From: Thermodesulfobacteriota bacterium
Lineage (GTDB): Bacteria > Desulfobacterota > BSN033 > UBA1163
DNA: 14,426 nt
Assembly: GCA_030024065.1 (NCBI GenBank)
Contig: JASEIE010000056.1
Span: 1-14,426 of the forward strand
Reading direction: 5' to 3'
Part shown: positions 1 to 4,755 of the stretch, piece by piece
How positions within the stretch are numbered: the first letter of the stretch is position 1
How the letters are laid out: each line of letters begins with the position of its first letter
Position numbers and translations under genes: made by a program
The notes under the pieces: generated by a model
Seen by the model: the letters and a program-made list of their open reading frames with translations, nothing else
Databases searched by the model: none
What the model was told of the DNA's origin: nothing

Positions 1-195
1 CACCCTTTTGATATCCTCCAGTTCGATCCCCAGTTTCCTGATCGAATCAATTTTATAATTCCCCTTTCCGACCAGGCCCGGATCGATGATGGAAAGGTCC
101 TTTGAAGATGGGTTTCCAATTACACAGGTATGGGAATCCGGCATCATTTCGTCCTGTCCTGGAATGAAATAGACCCCCTCGGCAATCTTTGGCAT
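1..195 (-). CDS. Metallo-beta-lactamase-fold hydrolase, N-terminal part (runs off the left edge)
   Basis: Reading down from an ATG at 195 there are 65 open codons to the edge. The protein begins MPKIAEGVYFIPGQDEMMPD and continues through SHTCVIG and LSIIDPGL to KLGIELEDIKRV. This is the usual opening of the metallo-beta-lactamase fold: strand, 'HTCVIG', 'IDPG', then a helix just before the HxHxDH metal motif, which would lie beyond the edge. A good ribosome binding site (GGAGGAGAACC on the minus strand) sits just before the ATG. It is divergent from the HD-domain gene, with about 130 bases between. The substrate cannot be told from this part; glyoxalase II-like, lactonase and other hydrolases share this opening. 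The family call is fairly safe, but the catalytic residues are not visible. Confidence 0.72.
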   Translation of the reverse strand, partial: MPKIAEGVYFIPGQDEMMPDSHTCVIGNPSSKDLSIIDPGLVGKGNYKIDSIRKLGIELEDIKRV

Positions 196-270
196 TGGTT
201 CTCCTCCAATTTTATGGACTTTTAAATCGAATAACCCAACAGAGAGGCCCTGTCAATTTTTTATTACCAC

Positions 271-298
271 TTGACCGGTATGGAAATGAAATGATAAA
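271..298 (+). promoter_or_regulatory. Possible promoter for the HD-domain gene
   Basis: TTGACC (271-276) is followed after 16 bases by GATAAA (293-298), about 30 bases before the HD gene start. This resembles a sigma-70 site with a good -35 and a mediocre -10. Nothing else supports it. Confidence 0.3.
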
Positions 299-326
299 GA
301 AAGATAATATAGAGGAGGAATAAAAA

Positions 327-908
327 ATGGGAGACAAGATACCGACGCGGCGGGAAGCCTTAGAACTTCTTCGTCAATATAACGAGAGCGATGGCCTTCG
401 CAAACATGCCTATGCGGTTGAAGGGGTCATGCGCTATATTGCGCGAAAGCGGGGCGAAGACGAGGGAAAGTGGGGGATCATCGGTTTGATTCACGATCTC
501 GACTATGAAAAGTTTCCTGACCAGCATTGCACCAAGACAGGAGAGATCCTCAATGAACTGGGATGGCCGGAAGAATATATCCGGGCCGCGGTCTCTCATG
601 GGTGGGGCATCTGCTCCGAGGTAATGCCGGAAACCAATCTGGAAAAATATCTTTACACCATCGATGAGCTGACCGGGCTTGTCGTCACCACGGCATTGAT
701 CCGCCCTTCAAAGAGTGTCCTCGATGTTCAGGTCAAATCGGTGAAGAACAAGTGGAAGGATAAGAGATTTGCCGCTGGCGTGGACCGGTCGATCATTGAG
801 AAAGGTGCGGAGATGCTCCAGGTTGGGCTGGACGAACTGATCGACGATACGATCAAGGGGATGCAGGAAGTCGCCGAATCCATCGGCCTGAAGGGAACCC
901 CCTCCTAA
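327..908 (+). CDS. HD-domain phosphohydrolase-like protein
   Basis: This 193-residue protein is probably a metal-dependent phosphohydrolase of the HD superfamily, cytosolic, with no signal peptide or membrane segment. The metal-ligand pattern is visible: H27 (KHAYAVEG), H56-D57 (GLIHDLDYEKFP) and D113 (TIDELTG), with further histidines at 67 and 91. The short single-domain form, with the HD pair followed by 'DYEKFPDQH' and 'GWPEEYIRAAVSHG', is like the small HD proteins often annotated as hydrolases that lack a nucleotide-kinase or relA partner domain. The start is supported by AGAGGAGGAAT about nine bases upstream of the ATG. It stands alone on its strand, divergent from the metallo-beta-lactamase gene and convergent with the radical SAM gene. 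The substrate (nucleotide or another phosphoester) is unknown. Confidence 0.85.
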   Translation: MGDKIPTRREALELLRQYNESDGLRKHAYAVEGVMRYIARKRGEDEGKWGIIGLIHDLDYEKFPDQHCTKTGEILNELGWPEEYIRAAVSHGWGICSEVMPETNLEKYLYTIDELTGLVVTTALIRPSKSVLDVQVKSVKNKWKDKRFAAGVDRSIIEKGAEMLQVGLDELIDDTIKGMQEVAESIGLKGTPS

Positions 909-974
909 ATGGAACCCTCTTCTCTTTCTGACCTCCTTTAACTCTTTAAAGACAATTGGATTGATCAGAACCCA

Positions 975-1008
975 TGGGGACAGATTTCAAACCTCAAATC
1001 TGTCCCCA
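975..1008. repeat. REP-like palindrome forming the 3' end of the radical SAM gene
   Basis: TGGGGACAGATTT (975-987) and AAATCTGTCCCCA (996-1008) are perfect inverted repeats of 13 bases around an 8-base loop. Palindromes with a GGGGACAG arm are a recurrent extragenic repeat type in Deltaproteobacteria (general knowledge, not searched here). It lies between two convergent genes and could stop transcription from both sides. It also supplies the last six residues and the stop codon of the minus-strand gene. Confidence 0.8.
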
Positions 1009-2033
1009 ATTGACAAAAGTGAATGGAAATCATACGGGCAGCAGGGATCCTCGGCGAGGGAGTCGCCTGTTAAGGAAAGGGCTAAGCTACGGCAGCCGCG
1101 GCAGTCCTTGATATCACACCTTCCACATTCTCCTTTCAGGTTTTCCTTTCTCCTTATCTTCTTCAATATTTCTGATTCATCCCAAATCTGCTTCAAGGGA
1201 GTCTCTAAAAGATTTCCAATCGGGATGGGAAATCTCCGGCAGGGGAAAACGTCTCCATTCGGCATAATGCAAAGACCATCTACACCAATAACACAGGGAG
1301 CGCCTAATAATTCAGGCTCCTTACTATTGAAATTGACTTGGAATGCTTGATAAGGGAGAAAAGAATGTTCTTCTCCCTCGTTTGGGAAAAAACCTAAAAG
1401 CGTCTCTACCAACTCCTTCCATTCTTCCTTACTCAGCACTTCATCCATGCTCTTTCTACCTCTACCCAATGGAATGAAACGTTCGATGATCAATCCATGG
1501 ACACCCAAACCCCGGCAAAGTTTGATTAGGGAAGAGAGACTTCTAAAGTTTCTTTTCATGACAGTAAACATCAAGATAGTTTCAAATTGATCCTCTTTTA
1601 TTATCAAAGAGAGATTTCGCATGACTTTATCAAAAGTCCCTTTCGAGCGAATGCCATCATTGATTGCAGCATTTGCTCCATCCAAGGAAACCTTTATTTT
1701 TCTTAATTTAGAATTGTCAGAGAGCCTCTCCATCACCTCTTGATCAATAAGAAGGCCATTGGTTATGATCCCCAACTCTTCGACCGTGGGATTTTGATCC
1801 AGATCATTTAGAAGGGAAAATAATTCTGACTTTAACAGGGGCTCTCCACCAGTGAGGTGGATGCAGGCTGTTTTATCCCATTCCTTTATTGTAGTGAGGA
1901 GATTATCAGATACCTTCTTAAGTCCTGACCAATCCAGATCGTTTTGCATTGAGAAATCGTCTTGGTAGCAATGCTTGCAGCGGAGATTGCAAAGATTGGT
2001 AATATGCCATTGGACATGGAAAAGTTCTTTCAT
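987..2033 (-). CDS. Radical SAM/SPASM-domain enzyme
   Basis: This 348-residue cytosolic enzyme should use a [4Fe-4S] cluster and S-adenosylmethionine to start radical chemistry. The cluster motif is C15-x3-C19-x2-C22 (NLCNLRCKHCYQ), followed by the SAM-binding TGGEP at 61-65 and the VSLDGA strand at 115-120. The C-terminal third is a SPASM-type region carrying auxiliary clusters: C247, C255, C265 (NGDVFPC), C303, C306, C311, C314 and C331/C332. The build resembles peptide-modifying maturases and haem-pathway enzymes of the AhbC/AhbD/NirJ kind; the sequence does not decide between them, and no haem genes are nearby. The ribosome binding site is weak (GAGATCCCG before ATG). The last residues (GDRFEV) and stop are encoded by the REP-like palindrome, so the native C-terminus was probably replaced just after the last cysteines. 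A possible peptide substrate gene is discussed under 2217-2462. Confidence 0.9.
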   Translation of the reverse strand: MKELFHVQWHITNLCNLRCKHCYQDDFSMQNDLDWSGLKKVSDNLLTTIKEWDKTACIHLTGGEPLLKSELFSLLNDLDQNPTVEELGIITNGLLIDQEVMERLSDNSKLRKIKVSLDGANAAINDGIRSKGTFDKVMRNLSLIIKEDQFETILMFTVMKRNFRSLSSLIKLCRGLGVHGLIIERFIPLGRGRKSMDEVLSKEEWKELVETLLGFFPNEGEEHSFLPYQAFQVNFNSKEPELLGAPCVIGVDGLCIMPNGDVFPCRRFPIPIGNLLETPLKQIWDESEILKKIRRKENLKGECGRCDIKDCRGCRSLALSLTGDSLAEDPCCPYDFHSLLSIGDRFEV

Positions 2034-2065
2034 CGGGATCTCAAGGAAAGCCCTTTATTAAAATT

Positions 2066-2094
2066 ATCTTAAGATTAAACCAAAAGGACTGCAA
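2066..2094 (-). promoter_or_regulatory. Likely promoter of the radical SAM gene
   Basis: On the minus strand, TTGCAG (2089-2094) and TAAGAT (2066-2071) are separated by exactly 17 bases. They lie in an A+T-rich stretch and would start transcription about 25 bases before the ATG at 2033. This would let the radical SAM gene be expressed independently of the small ORF at 2217-2462. Confidence 0.45.
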
Positions 2095-2182
2095 ATTTTA
2101 TTACTTATTCTCAAGTATAAAAACTCTAAACGCTTCATAAGGAATCTCGATACTTAAGGTTATATTTATTGAAATTTCCGAT

Positions 2183-2211
2183 TTGACATATAGGGATTTC
2201 TCTTTTAATCT
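2183..2211 (+). promoter_or_regulatory. Likely sigma-70 promoter upstream of the short ORF and yedF
   Basis: A perfect -35 TTGACA (2183-2188) is followed by TTTAAT (2204-2209, spacing 15) or TAATCT (2206-2211, spacing 17). Transcription would start near 2217, about 13 bases before an ideal Shine-Dalgarno sequence. The same transcript could run on to yedF at 2532. No terminator-like T-run is seen between. Confidence 0.45.
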
Positions 2212-2216
2212 AATTT

Positions 2217-2462
2217 TTATCCATAACGGAAGGAGGTGAGAGCTAATGAAGCAACGTTGGATCTTTCGGTATCGCTCATGAAGCAGGTCTCAGTGTGCCC
2301 ATAGGTTTGGGCTGACACAGTTAGGGGGGCACGGCGAAAAAGATTGGGCTGGTTGGGTAATTGGCTCTCATCTCTCTGTGAGACCATTTTGAATCCTCTA
2401 CCATCCCTGCAGTAAACAAAATCGCCCGGCATCCCATCATTCATTAAAATTTCTAATCCCAA
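2217..2462 (-). CDS. Doubtful small ORF, 81 codons, upstream of the radical SAM gene
   Basis: An open frame runs from a TTG at 2462 (or ATG at 2444, giving 75 residues) to a TAA at 2217. I do not recognise it. The protein has no membrane segment; it contains two cysteines (VYCRDG and ETCFMSD) and ends SLALTSFRYG. It is on the same strand as the radical SAM enzyme and about 180 bases upstream, the position of a precursor peptide in some radical-SAM peptide systems. Against it: no good ribosome binding site precedes either start, and the opposite strand of the same stretch carries an ideal Shine-Dalgarno sequence, a promoter and structured DNA. It may be only the shadow of a plus-strand element. 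Confidence 0.22.
   Translation of the reverse strand: MGLEILMNDGMPGDFVYCRDGRGFKMVSQRDESQLPNQPNLFRRAPLTVSAQTYGHTETCFMSDTERSNVASLALTSFRYG
2230..2281 (+). promoter_or_regulatory. Ideal Shine-Dalgarno sequence and 11-codon leader-like ORF
   Basis: AAGGAGGTGA (2230-2239) is a ten-base match to the 3' end of 16S rRNA. After a short spacer comes ATG at 2246 and an 11-codon ORF, MKQRWIFRYRS, ending in TGA at 2279-2281. A second ATG (2278-2280) overlaps that stop as ATGA and opens MKQVSVCP before TAG (2302-2304). If the TGA were read through, the first frame would stay open to another TGA at 2390-2392 (48 codons). It could be a leader peptide for yedF, the decayed start of a lost gene, or, much more speculatively, a selenocysteine reading. 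Confidence 0.4.
2293..2318 (+). other. Strong hairpin just after the leader ORF
   Basis: GTGT-GCCCA (2293-2301) pairs with TGGGC-TG-ACAC (2308-2318), leaving a two-base TG bulge and the loop TAGGTT (2302-2307). A second hairpin lies at 2363-2385 (GGCTCTCA with TGAGACC, one bulged base). Neither is followed by a T-run, so they are not simple terminators. The loop starts 20 bases after the TGA at 2279, a distance compatible with bacterial SECIS elements, although the loop G is third rather than first or second. Confidence 0.45.
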
Positions 2463-2531
2463 AACGGATCATTGTCTGAAACCATAATGAGAAGATAGGA
2501 ATAAAAATTGTGAATGGAGGTGAAGATAAAA

Positions 2532-3113
2532 ATGAAAGAGATCGATTGCCGGGGGATGACCTGTCCTCAACCCGTCATTACAACAAAGCAGGCGTTAGAA
2601 GAACTGAAGGAGGACGAATTTATACTCATTGTGGACAATCCTTCCTCCTGTGAGAATGTAAAACGATTTGCCTTAAGCCAGGGATGTTCGGTGGAGGTGG
2701 AAGGTAGAGAGGGAGATCTCTACATCCTGATCCAAAAAGGGAAGATAAGGGAAGAGGCAAAATTGCCCGAAAAGAAAGAAAAAATGGTCGTCTACATTAA
2801 CTCTCACCTTCTCGGAGTTGGGGATGAGGCATTGGGAAGATTCCTGATGAAGAACTTTCTAAAGACCTTTTTGGATTTAGAGAGAAAACCTGATCGTCTG
2901 ATCCTGCTCAACAGCGGAGTCCTATTGGCTGCGGAAGGCTCCGAAACCTTGGATTCACTCATCGCCCTTTCGGAAAAAGGCGTGGAGATCTTTTCCTGCG
3001 GTACCTGCCTCGACTTTTATAAGGTAAAGGATAAGCTAAAAGTGGGAACTGTCTCCAATATGTATGAGATTATCCAATCTCTTGTAGAAGCCGACCGGGT
3101 GATCCGACCATGA
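2532..3113 (+). CDS. yedF: YedF-type selenium/sulfur metabolism protein (TusA domain plus DsrE-like domain)
   Basis: This 193-residue cytosolic protein has an N-terminal TusA/SirA-like domain (residues 1-70) with the sulfur-carrier motif C11-P-Q-P14 and the family opening 'IDCRGMTCPQP'. A DsrE/DsrF-like domain follows (about 84-193; 'MVVYINSHLLGVGDEALGR' and the C156-G-T-C159 pair). This two-domain plan matches the YedF family, which by genome context is linked to selenium metabolism; its biochemistry is not settled. An upstream ATG at 2514 is inside the ribosome binding site (TGGAGGTG), so the start at 2532, nine bases after it, is the better one. It is followed after 15 bases by the transglutaminase-like gene, probably co-transcribed. 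No selD or other selenium gene is present in the window. Confidence 0.88.
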   Translation: MKEIDCRGMTCPQPVITTKQALEELKEDEFILIVDNPSSCENVKRFALSQGCSVEVEGREGDLYILIQKGKIREEAKLPEKKEKMVVYINSHLLGVGDEALGRFLMKNFLKTFLDLERKPDRLILLNSGVLLAAEGSETLDSLIALSEKGVEIFSCGTCLDFYKVKDKLKVGTVSNMYEIIQSLVEADRVIRP

Positions 3114-3128
3114 AAGGAGGATAAGTTT

Positions 3129-4145
3129 ATGGCAAAAGTAAGGATAAAACTGTTTATCGTAGCTTTATCAGTTCTTCTTTTTATTTTCAATGTTTCTAAT
3201 GCTCAAGAGAGGCGCACGGAGGTGACCCTCAAGATTAATCTCAGAGCCCCTGAAGATTCTAAAGATGTGAGGCTCTGGATACCATACCCAGTATCTGACG
3301 AAAACCAAACAGTGGAGGATGTTAGGATTGATGGAAATTTTTCGTCCCATGGCGTTTACAAAGAAAAGGAATTCGGAAATTCAATTCTCTATGCAGAATG
3401 GAAAAACCCTGTCAGGGATAGGAGCCTCACCTATATTTTTAAGGTAAAAAGGAGGGAGGTTGTAAAGAGGGACTTCCCTAAGGATGAAACGTTCGTGAAT
3501 AAGAAAGAGTTTGAAAGATACCTTATGGCAACGAGCCTCAGTCCAATTGGTGGAAAGGTTAAAGAAATAGCAGAAAATATCACCAAAGGTAAAAAGACAA
3601 CCCTTGCTAAAGCAAGAGCTATTTATGATTGGATCGTGGATAATATGTATCGTGACCCCCAGATAAAGGGCTGTGGCATTGGGGATGTGGAAAGGCTCCT
3701 TGAAAGTTTGGGTGGTAAATGTGGGGACATCCACTCTGTCTATGTTGCCCTGGCAAGAAGCGTAGGTGTCCCTGCACGAGAAATTTTTGGAATCCGTATT
3801 CCAAAGGGAAAAGAGGGAGATATGACGAAGGCCCAACATTGCTGGGCAGAGTTCTACCTCCCGGGATATGGCTGGGTGCCCGTTGATCCATCGGATGTTA
3901 GAAAAATCATGCTTGAGAAGAAATTAAATTTAGGAGAGGAGAGGGATTACAGGGAATACTATTTTGGCGCCGTGGATGAAAATAGGATCGCCTATGGGAT
4001 GGGCAGAAACCTCATCCTCAACCCTCCCCAGAGAGATGGAAACCTGAATTATTTTATGTATCCTTATGCAGAGGCGGATGGAAAGGCACTGGATGATTTA
4101 TTTGGATTCAATTTAGGATATACGATCACCTTTAAGGAACTCTAA
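3129..4145 (+). CDS. Exported transglutaminase-like cysteine protease-fold protein
   Basis: This 338-residue protein has a signal peptide (residues 1-25: KVRIK, then a hydrophobic stretch, then SNA|Q), so it is secreted to the periplasm or anchored at its outer face. The transglutaminase core lies at about 155-255: C198 (GGKCGDIHSVYVALARSVGVPA), H237 (AQHCWAEFY) and D253 (VPVDPSD) form the Cys-His-Asp triad, all present. The N-terminal part (30-115) is a beta-rich region common in this family. Such proteins can act as proteases, amidases or protein cross-linkers; the target is not evident. The start has an ideal site (AAAGGAGGATAAG). It follows yedF after 15 bases, but no functional link between them is known to me. 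Confidence 0.88.
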   Translation: MAKVRIKLFIVALSVLLFIFNVSNAQERRTEVTLKINLRAPEDSKDVRLWIPYPVSDENQTVEDVRIDGNFSSHGVYKEKEFGNSILYAEWKNPVRDRSLTYIFKVKRREVVKRDFPKDETFVNKKEFERYLMATSLSPIGGKVKEIAENITKGKKTTLAKARAIYDWIVDNMYRDPQIKGCGIGDVERLLESLGGKCGDIHSVYVALARSVGVPAREIFGIRIPKGKEGDMTKAQHCWAEFYLPGYGWVPVDPSDVRKIMLEKKLNLGEERDYREYYFGAVDENRIAYGMGRNLILNPPQRDGNLNYFMYPYAEADGKALDDLFGFNLGYTITFKEL

Positions 4146-4157
4146 CGGGAATAGCAG

Positions 4158-4205
4158 CCCCCCGCCCTTCCTTCCGGTCTATAAAGGGGGGGCAAGGGTG
4201 GGGGG
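4158..4205. repeat. Long G/C hairpin between convergent genes (REP-like, possible terminator)
   Basis: CCCCCCGCCCTT (4158-4169) pairs with AAGGGTGGGGGG (4194-4205) over 12 bases with one G-T pair, around a 24-base loop containing a further G-run. It resembles the C-rich/G-rich palindromic repeats scattered between genes in many Deltaproteobacteria. It lies between the plus-strand transglutaminase gene and minus-strand remnants and may end transcription from both sides. There is no T-run on either strand. Confidence 0.6.
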
Positions 4206-4256
4206 AGCTGATGAGAGGAAAAAGGGGGGCGTGGATTTCAGTCTGCAGAACATTTC

Positions 4257-4385
4257 TTAATAGATCAACTCCTGGATCGTCGGCTCTTCACCACAAACCG
4301 GGCAGTTTTCATCCCTTCCATCATACACGCCTGTCAAATCCATCCCCTGGATATTAAACAGGCCCAATTGGATAATGATCAACAC
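4257..4385 (-). pseudogene. C-terminal remnant of a ThiF/MoeB/HesA-type adenylyltransferase
   Basis: A 42-residue frame ends GLFNIQGMDLTGVYDGRDEN, then CPVCGEEPTIQELIY and a TAA at 4257. The block 'R-D-x-x-CPVCGExPTIxxLI' is the characteristic tail of the E1-like adenylyltransferases (MoeB, ThiF, HesA), where the CPVC pair is half of the structural zinc site. The ATP-binding and catalytic cysteine domains are absent. The frame overlaps the stop of the TusA-like gene at 4379-4385, has no proper start, and is followed by the G/C repeat. I infer that a ThiF-type gene once followed tusA here and lost all but its 3' end by deletion. Other explanations, such as a genuine very small zinc-knuckle protein, are less likely. 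Confidence 0.6.
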
Positions 4386-4621
4386 TCTTTTTTTCTCACA
4401 AGAAGTCTGAAATAAGTCTCTACCTGTCTTATCTCCAATATTTTGTGTCCCTCTTCTTTTACGGTGCGAGGAACACTGAGGATTGACTCTCCGTCGTCAA
4501 GCCACACCTCAAGGATTTGCCCCTCTTTCATCCCCTCGAGTTTTAGCTTCGTTCTTACATAATTGAGGGGACAACTCACACCTCTCAAATCGATATGCTG
4601 GTCAGCTCCCGTGCCTTCCAT
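4379..4621 (-). CDS. TusA/SirA-family sulfur carrier-like protein (copy 1)
   Basis: This 80-residue cytosolic protein has the TusA fold signature: 'IDLRGVSCPLNYVRTKLKLEGMKEGQ' with the carrier cysteine C17, then the acidic 'LEVWLDDGESI' and 'EEGHKILEIRQ'. TusA proteins carry sulfur as a persulfide on this cysteine. Here the motif is CPLN, not CPxP. It is the partner of the closely similar gene at 8008-8262 (about 44 of 80 aligned positions identical by eye). The ribosome binding site is GGAGG at 4633-4637, eleven bases before the ATG. It lies downstream of the sulfite reductase on the same strand, separated from it by a repeat element, which suggests it supplies or receives sulfur from that enzyme (inference). 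Confidence 0.85.
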   Translation of the reverse strand: MEGTGADQHIDLRGVSCPLNYVRTKLKLEGMKEGQILEVWLDDGESILSVPRTVKEEGHKILEIRQVETYFRLLVRKKEC

Positions 4622-4651
4622 GATCGATCAGACCTCCATTTTAAGAGTGTC

Positions 4652-4754
4652 GTCATTCCCGTGCTTGCGCGCCAGAGCGCTTCAGCGCGCAGGCGTGCAA
4701 ACGGGAATCCAGATATTTCAAGAACCTGTGGATTCCTGCTTTTGCAGGAATGAC
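4652..4754. repeat. Composite REP/MITE-like element between sulfite reductase and tusA
   Basis: The element begins GTCATTCC (4652) and ends GGAATGAC (4754), so its termini are inverted repeats. It contains two hairpins: ATTCCCGT (4655-4662) with ACGGGAAT (4701-4708), enclosing TGCGCGC/GCGCGCA, and ATTCCTGC (4732-4739) with GCAGGAAT (4744-4751) around TTTT. This is the well-known GTCATTCC...GGAATGAC repeat type of proteobacterial intergenic regions, presumably non-autonomous. TTAAGAG occurs at 4641-4647 and again at 4756-4762, a possible but imperfectly placed target duplication. The right edge is one base from the sulfite reductase stop codon. Confidence 0.85.
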
Positions 4755-4755
4755 C

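Noticed and set aside
961..1350. Plus-strand 129-codon frame
   Set aside because: Antisense shadow of the radical SAM gene; it starts in the palindrome and has no family features or ribosome binding site.
2293..2330. Resemblance of GTGTGCCCATAGG to the 5' end of a group II intron
   Set aside because: No domain V, no reverse transcriptase, and only about 230 bases before yedF; the match is short.
3381..3891. Minus-strand frames opposite the transglutaminase-like gene
   Set aside because: The plus-strand gene has a signal peptide, a full catalytic triad and an ideal ribosome binding site; the opposite frames have no recognisable features.
4652..4754. CRISPR-like palindromic repeat
   Set aside because: Only one unit with terminal inverted repeats; no regular array of repeats and spacers.
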